This document shows, in pieces, positions 1-8,109 of a DNA stretch of 64,000 nucleotides; positions within the stretch are counted from its first letter, which is position 1, and each line of letters begins with the position of its first letter. A program made the translations under genes and the position numbers. This DNA comes from Bacillus massilinigeriensis. Its GTDB lineage: Bacteria; Bacillota; Bacilli; Bacillales; Cytobacillaceae. The DNA lies in contig NZ_LT630337.1 of the NCBI RefSeq assembly GCF_900117315.1, positions 118,780-182,779 of the forward strand. The letters run 5' to 3'. The notes beneath the pieces are model-generated. The model ran no database searches. It was not told the DNA's origin and saw only the letters and a list, made by a program, of their open reading frames with translations.

Positions 1-1155
1 GATGAATTGCCATGGAGGAGTGTAGACCGTGGCGAATATTGGTCCGATACAGATGATGCTAGCTTGAGAAACTACCTTTACTCGGTTTATGGCATAAAAG
101 GAGCAGGTGTAATTGCTGACGCTTGGAGTGAAGTGGCGGTGAAGTATGCTTTTCATCCGATTAAGGACTATTTAAACGGACTTGTTTGGGATGGCCAGGA
201 GCGGATTGAAACCTTACTGATAGATTATCTTGGTGCTAATGATAATGAGTGCGTCCGAACATTTACTCGAAAAATCTTGCTTGCAGCAGTTACAAGGATT
301 TATAGACCGGGTGCCAAGTTTGATTACTGTGTTGTCCTTGTTGGCCCTCAAGGTGTGGGAAAGAGTTACATTATTAAGCTTATAGGCTAGGAATGGCACT
401 CGGATTCCTTGATCACTGTGAAGGGCAAAGAAGCCTATGAACAGCTTCAGGGTGCATGGATTTTGGAAATGGCAGAATTGACTGCGACAAAGAAAGTGGA
501 TGTGGAGGCAGTAAAGCATTTTATTTCAAAATCTGAGGATACCTTTCGGGTCGCTTATGGCAGACACAATGAAACGTTTAAGCGGCAGTGCGTGTTTTTC
601 GGAACCACCAATGATTATGATTTTTTAAATGATCCAACAGGAAATCGTCGCTTCTTACCGATAACGGTTAATGGTGGAGGCAGTAAAAACATGTGGGACG
701 ATTTAACGGAAGAGGAAGTCGATCAAATTTGGGCGGAGGCAAAGGTGCTGTATGAAAAGGGAGAATCCTTGTCTTTAAGTAAAGACATTGAGGAAAAAGC
801 ACGTGAACTTCAAGCCGCTCATACACAAGAAAATCCAATTGCAGAAAGTATCAGAACTTATCTGGAAACCGAAGTGCCAACGAACTGGTATGAACTCGAT
901 ATTGGTACAAGAAGAACTTATTTGCATATGGGTCAACCAAATGACAACTCAGTTCAAACCATGAAATTAAACAAAGTATGTGCACAGATGGTATGGGAGG
1001 AACTGTTTCAAAAGGATGTATCGATAATGACCAGGTACGATGCCAAAGAAATCAATATGATCATCCAACATACACCGGGTTGGAAAAGGGTGAGTTCCAT
1101 TCGGTTCGACAATGACTACGGAACACAAAGAGGATTTAGAAGGGATGGTTTGTAA
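1..1155 (+). pseudogene. VapE-like phage primase/helicase, 5' partial, amber-interrupted
   Basis: The frame is open from base 1 and continues to the TAA at 1153, except for one TAG at 388-390. The two parts (1-387 and 391-1152) are in the same frame and read as one virulence-associated-E family P-loop protein. A Walker A motif GPQGVGKS lies just before the stop; the acidic stretch LEMAEL, the FFGTTNDYDFL segment and RRFLPI follow it. Family members act as superfamily 3-type replicative helicase/primase proteins in prophages. The stop separates Walker A from the rest of the ATPase core, so a truncated product would be inactive; a TTG at 409 could restart translation of the second part. Amber suppression or a sequencing error are alternatives. 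Confidence 0.85.
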
Positions 1156-1159
1156 AACA

Positions 1160-1393
1160 TGTAAACTATAAAATTTTCCAATTGTTTACATCAAACCTCT
1201 TGTCCCTCTTACTCTATATACCTTGTAAACATGATAAACATATATATCTATATAAGAAGAAATAGGGAGTATAGAGAATACTATATATATCCAATACCCT
1301 CTAATAGCCTTATATGTATAGCTTAACCATTTTTACGTTTACAAGTTTACAAGATAGCTCAAACCTTTATTAATACTGGATTTGTTTGTAAAC
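1160..1393. repeat. Cluster of six GTTTACA/TGTAAAC heptamers
   Basis: The 261-nt gap between the primase and the VRR-NUC gene is AT-rich and holds TGTAAAC at 1160, 1224 and 1387 and GTTTACA at 1184, 1337 and 1345. The last two form a tandem GTTTACAAGTTTACA. Arrangement in both orientations beside replication genes suggests protein-binding sites, either iterons of a phage origin or operators. This is inference from position and repetition only. Confidence 0.55.
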
Positions 1394-1416
1394 AATAAAT
1401 TTGGGGTGACTGATAA

Positions 1417-1695
1417 ATGAATGAAGCGAGTGTGGAACAAAGGCTGAAAAAGAAAGTGAACGAACATGGTGGGCTGGCATTAAAGTTTGTATCACCCGGT
1501 TTTGCAGGTGTGCCAGACAGGCTGGTGCTCTTTAATGGTTCAAAGGTTGCTTTTGTGGAATTAAAGGCACCAGCTAAAAAGCTACGAGCCTTGCAACGGA
1601 AAAGGAAAAAGCAGTTGGAAGCATTAGGCTTTAAAGTTTTTAAGATTGATAGCTATGAAGCGGTCGATCGAATGCTAGAGGAGATGGTCCTTTGA
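1417..1695 (+). CDS. VRR-NUC domain nuclease
   Basis: This 92-residue protein matches the stand-alone VRR-NUC fold of phage nucleases (PD-(D/E)XK superfamily). An N-terminal helix precedes GFAGVPDRLVLF, where the Asp is the metal ligand, then VAFVELKAPAKK supplies the E-x-K pair, followed by the usual basic helix and the FKVFKIDSYEAV strand. Length is normal for the family. The ATG at 1417 follows GGGGTGAC. The stop overlaps the helicase start by 4 nt, so the two are translationally coupled; VRR-NUC next to a SNF2 helicase is a standard prophage replication or repair pair. Confidence 0.9.
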   Translation: MNEASVEQRLKKKVNEHGGLALKFVSPGFAGVPDRLVLFNGSKVAFVELKAPAKKLRALQRKRKKQLEALGFKVFKIDSYEAVDRMLEEMVL

Positions 1696-3074
1696 TTTAT
1701 CAACCCTATCATTATCAAGCCTATGCCACCCAATGGATTATTGAAAAAGAGAAATCAGCTCTATTTCTTGAGATGGGAATGGGGAAGTCGGTCTCCACAC
1801 TGACGGCGATTTTGGAACTTCTCTATGATTACTTCGATGTAGCGAAGGTTTTAGTAATTGCTCCGCTCCGAGTAGCAAGTACAACTTGGGAAGAAGAAGT
1901 GGAGAAATGGGATCATCTTCACGAGCTCCGAATTTCCAAAGTGCTCGGTAGTGAAAAACAACGAGTAGCCGCTCTATATAAAAAAGCAGATATCTACATC
2001 ATCAATAGAGAAAATGTTACTTGGCTTGTAGAACACTTCGATTCGGACTGGCCCTTTGACATGGTGGTAATCGATGAGTTATCCAGCTTTAAATCTTCCA
2101 AAGCACAGCGGTTTAAGTCCTTAAAAAAGGTGAGGCCTTTTATTAAACGATTGGTTGGACTAACAGGAACTCCAGCACCAAACGGTTTGATTGATTTGTG
2201 GCCACAGATTTATTTACTGGACGGTGGAGAGCGACTGGGTAAAACAGTCACTGGTTATCGAGAAAAGTACTTCCTTCCGGATAAACGAAATCAAATGACC
2301 ATCTACACCTGGAAGTTAAAAGAAGGTGCGGAAGATGCAATCTATGAGAAACTTTCTGATATCTGTGTGAGTATGAAGGCTAAGGATTATCTTGAGTTAC
2401 CTGAGCGGATGGATAATGTGATTTCGGTGGAACTACCCAAGAAAGCTAAGGAACAATATGAGGTGTTAGAAAAAGAATTGATTTTATCGATTGAAGAAAC
2501 GGATGTCTTGGCCGGTTCAGCTGCCGTTCTTGCCAATAAACTGTTACAAATGGCTAACGGTGCTGTTTACGATGAAGATGGTGAAGTGAAGCAAATTCAT
2601 GATGAAAAGTTAAAAGCTTTGGATGAATTGATCGAAACAGCAGGCGGGAAACCGGTACTTGTGTTTTATGGCTACCAACATGACAAGGACAGGCTTTTAA
2701 AATATTTAAGGAAACTAAAGCCGAGACTCCTTCAATCAGACAATGACATTAAGGAGTGGAATCAAGGGAAGGTTCAAGTTTTGTTAGCCCACCCAGCATC
2801 CGCTGGTCATGGGCTGAATCTTCAATCGGGCGGGAACATCATAATTTGGTTTGGACTGACTTGGAGTCTTGAACTCTACCAGCAAGCAAACGCTAGACTT
2901 TGGCGACAAGGCCAGAAACAAACGGTCGTGATTCATCACATCATTGCAAAAGACACCATTGATGAACGAGTGATGAAAGTATTAGAAGATAAAGATGTGA
3001 GCCAAGCTGCACTGATTGAAGCAGTCAAGGCAAGAATGAAACAACACAAAGAGGATAAGCCTCATGGAAAGTGA
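1692..3074 (+). CDS. SNF2-family DNA helicase/translocase
   Basis: A 460-residue superfamily 2 ATPase starting at TTG 1692. Motif I is LEMGMGKSVST near residue 30, motif II is VVIDELSSFKS (DEL in place of DEAH) near residue 125, motif III is LTGTPAPN, and motif VI is ANARLWRQGQKQTV near residue 400. That is the compact Swi2/Snf2-like form found in phage replication modules. It most likely remodels or unwinds phage DNA together with the coupled VRR-NUC nuclease. No accessory domain is visible, and length is typical for the phage subgroup. Confidence 0.92.
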   Translation: MIYQPYHYQAYATQWIIEKEKSALFLEMGMGKSVSTLTAILELLYDYFDVAKVLVIAPLRVASTTWEEEVEKWDHLHELRISKVLGSEKQRVAALYKKADIYIINRENVTWLVEHFDSDWPFDMVVIDELSSFKSSKAQRFKSLKKVRPFIKRLVGLTGTPAPNGLIDLWPQIYLLDGGERLGKTVTGYREKYFLPDKRNQMTIYTWKLKEGAEDAIYEKLSDICVSMKAKDYLELPERMDNVISVELPKKAKEQYEVLEKELILSIEETDVLAGSAAVLANKLLQMANGAVYDEDGEVKQIHDEKLKALDELIETAGGKPVLVFYGYQHDKDRLLKYLRKLKPRLLQSDNDIKEWNQGKVQVLLAHPASAGHGLNLQSGGNIIIWFGLTWSLELYQQANARLWRQGQKQTVVIHHIIAKDTIDERVMKVLEDKDVSQAALIEAVKARMKQHKEDKPHGK

Positions 3075-3102
3075 GGTTGATGATAAATAGGAGGAGTCGC
3101 CG

Positions 3103-3528
3103 GTGAACGCAAAAGAATATTTATCTCAGGCTTTTCAGCTTGATCAAAGAATAAACAGTAAACTAGAACAAGTTTCCATGTTACGAGACCTTGCTTTAAA
3201 AACAACATCGGTCCTCCAGGATGATAAGGTTCAAAGTACGAAACAGCAATCACCGATGGAAAATGCCCTTGTAAAGTTAATGAGCCTTGAGGAAGAAATC
3301 AACAATGACATTGATCAATTAATTGATTTAAAACGTGAGTTGGCAACCTTCGTTTCAAATATTGAGAATTCCTCACACCGATTGCTCTTAGAACTACGCT
3401 ACCTTAGCGGGAGTACCTGGGAAGAAGTTGCAACGATTATGGGCTATGATATTCGCTGGGTTTATCGTTTGCACCGGAAAGCACTGAAAGAAGCAGATGA
3501 TCTAGTGCACTTAGTTGAATGCATATGA
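3103..3528 (+). CDS. DUF1492/ArpU-like late transcription regulator
   Basis: This 141-residue protein starts at GTG 3103, after GGAGGAG. The N-terminal half is helical and rich in Glu, Lys and Leu (likely coiled coil). The C-terminal part (about 105-140: LRYLSGSTWEEVATIMG, then WVYRLHRKAL) is a sigma-70 region 4-like helix-turn-helix. Proteins of this type sit between the replication and packaging genes of Firmicute prophages and are thought to switch on late genes. It is the last gene before a terminator. A role at the repeated TTG-19-GAGTGAT elements downstream is possible but untested. Confidence 0.8.
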   Translation: MNAKEYLSQAFQLDQRINSKLEQVSMLRDLALKTTSVLQDDKVQSTKQQSPMENALVKLMSLEEEINNDIDQLIDLKRELATFVSNIENSSHRLLLELRYLSGSTWEEVATIMGYDIRWVYRLHRKALKEADDLVHLVECI

Positions 3529-3543
3529 AAGAGAATATAACCC

Positions 3544-3583
3544 AAAACCCTTTGAAGGAGATGTTCCTTGAAGGGTTTTTCTT
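3544..3583 (+). terminator. Rho-independent terminator after the late regulator
   Basis: An AACCCTT/AAGGGTT stem with an inner AAGGA/TTCCTT pairing is followed by a T-rich run (TTTTTCTTT). It ends the replication operon and isolates the following kinase/HIRAN cassette. Confidence 0.8.
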
Positions 3584-3681
3584 TGCAAAGAGATCTGTAT
3601 TTTTGTTTTCTGAGTGACATTTAGGCACATAAACTATATACTTAAAGGAAATAGCGATTTTAGTTGAAGGAGCGATGACCA

Positions 3682-4536
3682 ATGATCGATACCTCGCTCT
3701 GGATACGAGATATCAAAAGTCAGGCTTCGGGGACCAGAACAAAGGTCTGGCTACTTGAACCAGAGTCAGATCCTGAAAACGCAACAAAATACCTTTTCAA
3801 GATACCTACCGAAGGTACAGGCGGGCATTGGGCTGAATTTGTAGCAAGTAGTGTTGGTACAAAGTTGGGTTTTCATGCAGCTGAAGTAGAGTTAGCTATG
3901 CATAGAGGTGCTGTCGGTACGATTTCCAAAAACTTCCGACCTAAGACAGAAGAATTGTATGAAGGCGGAGATTTGTTCCTGGCACGATTTGAGGATTTTG
4001 ATCGCCGTTCATTGACTTATTACGAGTTGCCCTACATCATAGACCTCCTTGCAGCATATGATTTAGAGAAGGACTTTGTAGCGTTACCGGTTTTTGATGC
4101 ATTGATCGCCAATAATGATCGGCACTGTGACAATTGGGGTGTTCTTAGTGGACCTAATGGTATGCGATTGGCGCCCATTTATGATAACGGCTCTTCCCTC
4201 GGTTTTAACGAAGTGGCAGAAAAAAAGCAAAAAATGTTAACAGATGATAAGATGTTGGCAGGCTTCTGTAACCGCGGTAGGCCAAGTATTGGATTACCTA
4301 ATAGAAAAAGACCAAAGCATTTTGAGTTGTTATCTTTTCTTCACAGTCATTTGCCTGGGGAACTAGAATCGGCTGTAAAAAGATTAGAACAGCTAAATAA
4401 GGGAATACTACTATCCATAGTGAATGATATTCCGAACGACATAATGAGTGATTTAGATAAAGAATGGGTGATCCACCTTTTACTTTACCGGAAGGTATGG
4501 ATCTTAAATTGGTTTGAAGGGAGTGTGAAAGCATGA
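3682..4536 (+). CDS. HipA/HipT-like serine/threonine kinase
   Basis: A 284-residue protein with the HipA C-terminal kinase core but without the N-terminal HipA subdomain. Residues 15-42 give a nucleotide-loop-like stretch (QASGTRTKVWLL then YLFKIP). The catalytic loop NNDRHCDNWGV (Asp146, Asn151) and the metal-binding APIYDNGSSLG (Asp168) are intact. HipA-family kinases phosphorylate translation factors such as glutamyl- or tryptophanyl-tRNA synthetase, and stand-alone cores are known in the split HipBST systems. It overlaps the next gene by 4 nt. Start ATG 3682 follows GAAGGAG. The substrate is unknown. No HipB-type HTH gene is next to it. The pair is likely prophage cargo acting as a toxin or defence module, which is inference. 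Confidence 0.8.
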   Translation: MIDTSLWIRDIKSQASGTRTKVWLLEPESDPENATKYLFKIPTEGTGGHWAEFVASSVGTKLGFHAAEVELAMHRGAVGTISKNFRPKTEELYEGGDLFLARFEDFDRRSLTYYELPYIIDLLAAYDLEKDFVALPVFDALIANNDRHCDNWGVLSGPNGMRLAPIYDNGSSLGFNEVAEKKQKMLTDDKMLAGFCNRGRPSIGLPNRKRPKHFELLSFLHSHLPGELESAVKRLEQLNKGILLSIVNDIPNDIMSDLDKEWVIHLLLYRKVWILNWFEGSVKA

Positions 4537-5288
4537 GAAAGAGACCGTTTGAGTTGTGGCTGATTTGGCAAAATGTCGAGACGCGTCAGCGTTACCATGT
4601 AGGTAGGTTGCTTTATGAAGATGGTGTTTATACATTTTCATATGAGACAAAAGGGTATAGAAGAAAATTAGCAGAAGCTATGGACAATGGCTATCGACCT
4701 CACTTAGCATTCCCAGATACTAATAAGACGTATATTTCCCATAATCTTTTTGGACCGTTTGCGCGACGTTTACCAGATCCCCGAAGACCTGATTATCCAT
4801 CAGTACTTCGAGAATTGGGACTTTCAACAGAGTGTACAGAAATGGATATTTTGCGGGCTACAGGCGGTATTTTGGCTACAGATTCCTATGAGTTTGTTTC
4901 GCCAATCTTAGTTGAGAACAACTTATTTGATTTGGATTTCTTTGTTGCGGGATGGCGTTATTATAATGGGGATCAAGTAATTGACCAGCTACATGTGGGT
5001 GACCGTGTCGAGTTTTCCTTAGACCCCGGGAATGATTATGACAACAAAGCGATCGTAGTAATGTCTGTCAATGGAGAAAAGCTAGGATTTATTCCTGCCT
5101 TTTACAGTGGTTGGATGTATGAAGTGATTGAGAAGAAATGTAAATACCAAGCAAAAGTGTGGGCTGTTCATCCCCAAGCAGTTCCTCATCGCAAAGTCAG
5201 TATTTCGATTACCGGCGAGGTAAGTCAACTTTTGGACATTCAGGAATTGTTGAATGATAAAGAGGAATTACGGTTAGTGATGTGTTAA
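4533..5288 (+). CDS. HipS-like N-subdomain fused to a HIRAN domain
   Basis: A 251-residue protein coupled to the kinase by a 4-nt overlap. Residues 8-125 resemble the N-terminal HipA subdomain (YHVGRLLYEDGVYTFSYE, then RPHLAF, then FGPFARRLPD and a later ILRATGGILATDSYEFV), the piece missing from the upstream kinase. Residues 133-230 are a HIRAN domain (DFFVAGWRYYNG, GDRVEFSLDPGNDYDNKAI, GEKLGFIPAF), a fold that binds 3' DNA ends or damaged DNA in HLTF/Rad5. In HipBST the small HipS protein is the antitoxin, so this may be a regulator of the kinase with a DNA-sensing arm. The HIRAN call is firm; the HipS resemblance rests on motif order and is less certain. Confidence 0.72.
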   Translation: MRKRPFELWLIWQNVETRQRYHVGRLLYEDGVYTFSYETKGYRRKLAEAMDNGYRPHLAFPDTNKTYISHNLFGPFARRLPDPRRPDYPSVLRELGLSTECTEMDILRATGGILATDSYEFVSPILVENNLFDLDFFVAGWRYYNGDQVIDQLHVGDRVEFSLDPGNDYDNKAIVVMSVNGEKLGFIPAFYSGWMYEVIEKKCKYQAKVWAVHPQAVPHRKVSISITGEVSQLLDIQELLNDKEELRLVMC

Positions 5289-5401
5289 AAGGTTTGGATG
5301 ATGCACACCAGGTTGGTGTATATTCGTTTTCGAACAAAGGTGTTATCATACCGTTATGGATCAGGTATGGAATTGTGTAACAAACAGACTATAAAATTTG
5401 T

Positions 5402-5433
5402 AAGGCCTTCTGTTTTTGCAGAGGGTCTTTTTA
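5402..5433 (+). terminator. Terminator-like hairpin after the kinase/HIRAN cassette
   Basis: AAGGCCTTCTG pairs with CAGAGGGTCTTT through two wobbles around a TTTTT loop, followed by TTTTT. Together with the hairpin at 3544 it brackets the two-gene cassette. Confidence 0.55.
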
Positions 5434-5531
5434 GAATTTTTGTTTGTAATTTACAAAACACGCCATGAAAAGCCATTAAAAGCCACCATGATCATGTGAT
5501 AGAGTATAAGCTGTAGAAGTAGCATAGACAA

Positions 5532-5569
5532 CAGCCCTTGAAGGACGTTTAAACCTTCGGGGCTTTTTT
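5532..5569 (+). terminator. Rho-independent terminator before HNH gene
   Basis: AGCCCTTGAAGG pairs with CCTTCGGGGCT over an acgtttaaa loop and is followed by TTTTTT. It closes the region upstream of the HNH/packaging block. Confidence 0.75.
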
Positions 5570-5594
5570 AATTGGATTAAACGGAGTGAGAGCA

Positions 5595-5948
5595 ATGCCA
5601 AAGAAACCAAAGAAGCCGTGCAAACATAACGGTTGTCCTTTGTTAACGGACGACAAGTACTGTGAGTTTCATGAAAAGCTTCATGTAGATGATAGAGCTA
5701 ACGCTAACGAACGTGGTTATGATAACCGCTGGAGGAAAGCAAGCAAACGATTCTTAAATGCCCACCCTCTTTGCAAACACTGTGAGCAGAAAGGAAAGCT
5801 GACTCAAGCAACGGTTGTTGACCACATCAAACCACACCGAGGAGACCAGAGATTGTTCTGGGATGAAAAGAACTGGCAGCCTTTGTGTAAGAGATGTCAC
5901 GATCGTAAGACAAGAACAGAAGATCAGTATCCAGTTTACTCTTTTTGA
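5595..5948 (+). CDS. Phage HNH endonuclease
   Basis: From ATG 5595 (preceded by GGAGTGA) this gives 117 residues. Zinc-knuckle pairs CKHCEQ and CKRCHDRK flank the HNH core VVDHIKPHRGDQRLFWDEKNWQPLC (shown here as the motif span, residues about 76-100). HNH proteins of this size lie beside the terminase and cos site of HK97-like phages and assist DNA packaging cleavage. Here the terminase genes come 4 kb later, so the block in between may have been inserted. Confidence 0.9.
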   Translation: MPKKPKKPCKHNGCPLLTDDKYCEFHEKLHVDDRANANERGYDNRWRKASKRFLNAHPLCKHCEQKGKLTQATVVDHIKPHRGDQRLFWDEKNWQPLCKRCHDRKTRTEDQYPVYSF

Positions 5949-6295
5949 GAGACCCATAGGGGGTATAAAATCTCTACAACCTTTTATCCGGCGACCGCGC
6001 GCCCCCTTCACGTGAATTTTCGCGTAATTAAACAAGGGGGGTATCACTGGATGGAAGATACAAGTCAAAAACATCAACAGGAGCAAGGGTTTCAATCGTT
6101 TTTAAATTAGCGCCGAGGTTATATAGAGAAATGCCCACAAAAATAGCTTAGTCCTTACAAACACTAGGGTTTGAGCAATTTTAATCAAAAAATAACAAAT
6201 GTCATTTTAACGCCAGTAAGAGCTTGAAAAATAGCTAACTTAGGCGTTTTTTATTGCCATTTTCAATACGGTTTACGCAGAAAGGGGTGTGAGAG
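5949..6295. other. Non-coding packaging region with candidate cos site
   Basis: This gap holds a GC-rich core at about 5989-6007 (CCGGCGACCGCGCGCCCCC) in otherwise AT-rich DNA. It is bracketed by GGGGGTAT (about 5961) and GGGGGGTAT (about 6034). GC-rich cohesive-end regions next to HNH genes are usual in this phage group. After it a strong ribosome site precedes an 18-codon frame beginning at ATG 6051 (MEDTSQKHQQ...), possibly a remnant of a displaced terminase gene. A terminator lies at 6209-6253. Confidence 0.5.
6209..6253 (+). terminator. Rho-independent terminator
   Basis: AACGCC pairs with GGCGTT and AGCT with AGCT around a TGAAAAAT loop, with an inner mismatch block, followed by TTTTTTATT. 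It lies 43 nt before the next start codon. Confidence 0.75.
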
Positions 6296-6733
6296 ATGAA
6301 CGAAGTAGAAAAACAGACGATTTATGACCTCCAGCTTAAAGGGGTTGGATATAAGGCTATTGCCGCAGTACTTGGAAAATCCAGGGACAGCATCCGTGGG
6401 TTTTGTAAAAGGAATGGTCTTGCTGGTGATTCCAGCGTTGTTGCATTAAATGTGAAAGAGCAAATGAACAATCATCTACTCTGCACTTGCTGCGGGAACC
6501 TAATCAACCAAAAAGGTCGTGGAAGGACTCGGAAGTTCTGTTCGGATGAATGTCGCCGGAAGTGGTGGAAAGAAAATCCTCAGGCACGAAATAAAAATGA
6601 AACAGCTATTTACCACTATACCTGCCCGCAGTGTGAGAAAGGGTTCAGCTGCTATGGGAACAAGAAACGAAAGTTCTGCAGCCATGACTGTTATATCAAA
6701 TCTAGATTTTGGAGTGATGAAGATGGAGTTTAA
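6296..6733 (+). CDS. HTH plus zinc-finger DNA-binding protein (copy 1)
   Basis: A 145-residue protein: residues 1-45 form a helix-turn-helix (GVGYKAIAAVLGKSRDSIRG), followed by two Cys-rich modules, CTCCG...RKFCSDECRRKW and CPQCEKGFSC...RKFCSHDCY. It therefore looks like a small zinc-binding transcription or recombination factor. A clear paralogue lies at 41191-41709 with the same layout and a shared RKFCS/RKYCS..EC.RKW core. The ATG at 6296 follows AAAGGGGTG. It overlaps the methyltransferase start by 11 nt. Function is not established. The paralogue sits next to a serine recombinase, which hints at a role tied to mobile elements. Confidence 0.75.
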   Translation: MNEVEKQTIYDLQLKGVGYKAIAAVLGKSRDSIRGFCKRNGLAGDSSVVALNVKEQMNNHLLCTCCGNLINQKGRGRTRKFCSDECRRKWWKENPQARNKNETAIYHYTCPQCEKGFSCYGNKKRKFCSHDCYIKSRFWSDEDGV

Positions 6734-7967
6734 AAAGCTGCCCATTGATGATTTAATTCCTGCAAGCTATAACCCCAGGAAGAAACTGAAAGCGGGCGAT
6801 AGTGAATTTGAAAAGATTAAAAATAGTATTGAACAATTTGGTTATGTAGAACCTGTCATTGTCAATCAGGATATGACGGTTATTGGTGGACATCAAAGAA
6901 TCACCGTTTTAAAAACATTAGGTTTTACAGAAATTGACTGTGTCGTCATCGATGTTGATAAGACAAAAGAAAAAGCACTTAACATCGCCTTAAATAAAAT
7001 CAGTGGTGAATGGAATAAGGAATTGTTAGCAGACCTTATTCAGGATTTGCAGTCCTTGGACTTCGACGTTTCATTTACCGGTTTTGACCCACCAGAAATC
7101 GATCAGCTTTTTAATGAGGTACACGATAAAGATATTACGGAAGACGATTTTGATGTCGAGAAGGAATTAGCTGAACCAGCTATCACTCAAAAAGGTGATG
7201 TTTGGTCACTTGGAAGGCACCGGTTGATTTGTGGCGACAGTACAGATTCGGCGGTTTATCAAATTCTGATGAATGGACAAAAGGCAAATCTAGTTGTGAC
7301 GGACCCGCCTTATAACGTAAATTACTCTGCTCAAGCAGGGAGCATCCAAAACGATAACATGAAAGATGAAGAGTTTTATAACTTTTTGCTAAAAGCCTAT
7401 ACCAACATGGCTGCCAATATGGAAAAGGATGCTTCTATCTATGTTTTCCATGCAGATACAGAAGGTTATAACTTCAGAAAGGCTTTTAAGGATGCAGGCT
7501 TTTACTTATCTGGTGTTTGCATCTGGGCAAAGCAAAGTCTTGTACTCGGTCGGAGTCCTTACCAATGGAAACATGAACCGATTTTATTTGGTTGGAGAAA
7601 AGATGGCAAGCACAATTGGTATGCCGATCGCAAGCAGAGTACCATTTGGAATTTTGATAGACCATCGAAGAATACAATCCATCCAACAATGAAGCCAGTT
7701 AGCTTGTGTGCTTATCCGATCCAAAATAGCAGCATGAGCAATTGCATTGTTCTGGATCCTTTTGGTGGGAGCGGGTCCACTCTCATGGCTTGCGAACAAA
7801 CCAACCGAATCTGCTATACGATCGAACTGGATGAAAAGTATGCAGATGCGATTGTGAAAAGATATATCGAACATGTGGGAACGGATGCGAATGTTTATCT
7901 TGAAAGAGACGGAGAGAAGCTACAGTATTCAGATGTTCCTAAACCTGTATTAGATGAAATATTATAG
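6723..7967 (+). CDS. ParB-like nuclease domain fused to adenine/cytosine-N DNA methyltransferase
   Basis: From ATG 6723 (GGAG eight nt upstream) this gives 414 residues. Residues 1-110 are a ParB/sulfiredoxin-like domain (IKNSIEQFGYVEPVIV, VIGGHQRITVLKTLGF). The rest is a beta-class DNA methyltransferase with the catalytic DPPYNVNY at about 193-200, and the AdoMet-binding FGGSGST at about 347-353 after it. HPTMKPV precedes that. Prophages use such orphan enzymes to modify their DNA against host restriction. No partner endonuclease is adjacent. Longer in-frame starts upstream lie inside the zinc-finger gene and lack a ribosome site. Confidence 0.92.
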   Translation: MEFKKLPIDDLIPASYNPRKKLKAGDSEFEKIKNSIEQFGYVEPVIVNQDMTVIGGHQRITVLKTLGFTEIDCVVIDVDKTKEKALNIALNKISGEWNKELLADLIQDLQSLDFDVSFTGFDPPEIDQLFNEVHDKDITEDDFDVEKELAEPAITQKGDVWSLGRHRLICGDSTDSAVYQILMNGQKANLVVTDPPYNVNYSAQAGSIQNDNMKDEEFYNFLLKAYTNMAANMEKDASIYVFHADTEGYNFRKAFKDAGFYLSGVCIWAKQSLVLGRSPYQWKHEPILFGWRKDGKHNWYADRKQSTIWNFDRPSKNTIHPTMKPVSLCAYPIQNSSMSNCIVLDPFGGSGSTLMACEQTNRICYTIELDEKYADAIVKRYIEHVGTDANVYLERDGEKLQYSDVPKPVLDEIL

Positions 7968-7997
7968 ACGAACTAAGTTGCTATACCTCAGTCATGT

Positions 7998-8102
7998 ATG
8001 GCAATATGCTACTACCTTGAAGAGATTGGAGGCAGGGCGAAGGCATCTAGTACCTATGGTAAAGCCCTCCAAATCATCATGGAATACGTTGAGGTGGAGT
8101 GA
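7998..8102 (+). CDS. Small phage protein, 34 residues
   Basis: ATG 7998 opens a short frame (MAICYYLEEIGGRAKASSTY...) ending in TGA at 8100-8102, directly before the ribosome site of the next gene. It fills the otherwise unexplained gap after the methyltransferase. It has no recognised domain. The support is the clean fit between neighbours and the protein-like composition. A longer frame in another phase (from 7954) crosses it but lacks a good ribosome site. Confidence 0.4.
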   Translation: MAICYYLEEIGGRAKASSTYGKALQIIMEYVEVE

Positions 8103-8109
8103 TGATGAA

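Noticed and set aside
1160-1393. CRISPR-like repeats
   Set aside because: The GTTTACA units are only 7 nt, irregularly spaced and in both orientations; no spacer structure or cas genes.
8091-8104. Fifth GAGTGAT copy
   Set aside because: GAGTGAT at 8097 is a ribosome site running into stop and start codons; there is no TTG 19 nt upstream and no inverted arms. The same holds for 6712.
7954-8109. Longer N-terminus for the gene at 8110
   Set aside because: The upstream part lacks a ribosome site, overlaps the methyltransferase end and reads as non-conserved basic sequence; ATG 8110 has a good site.
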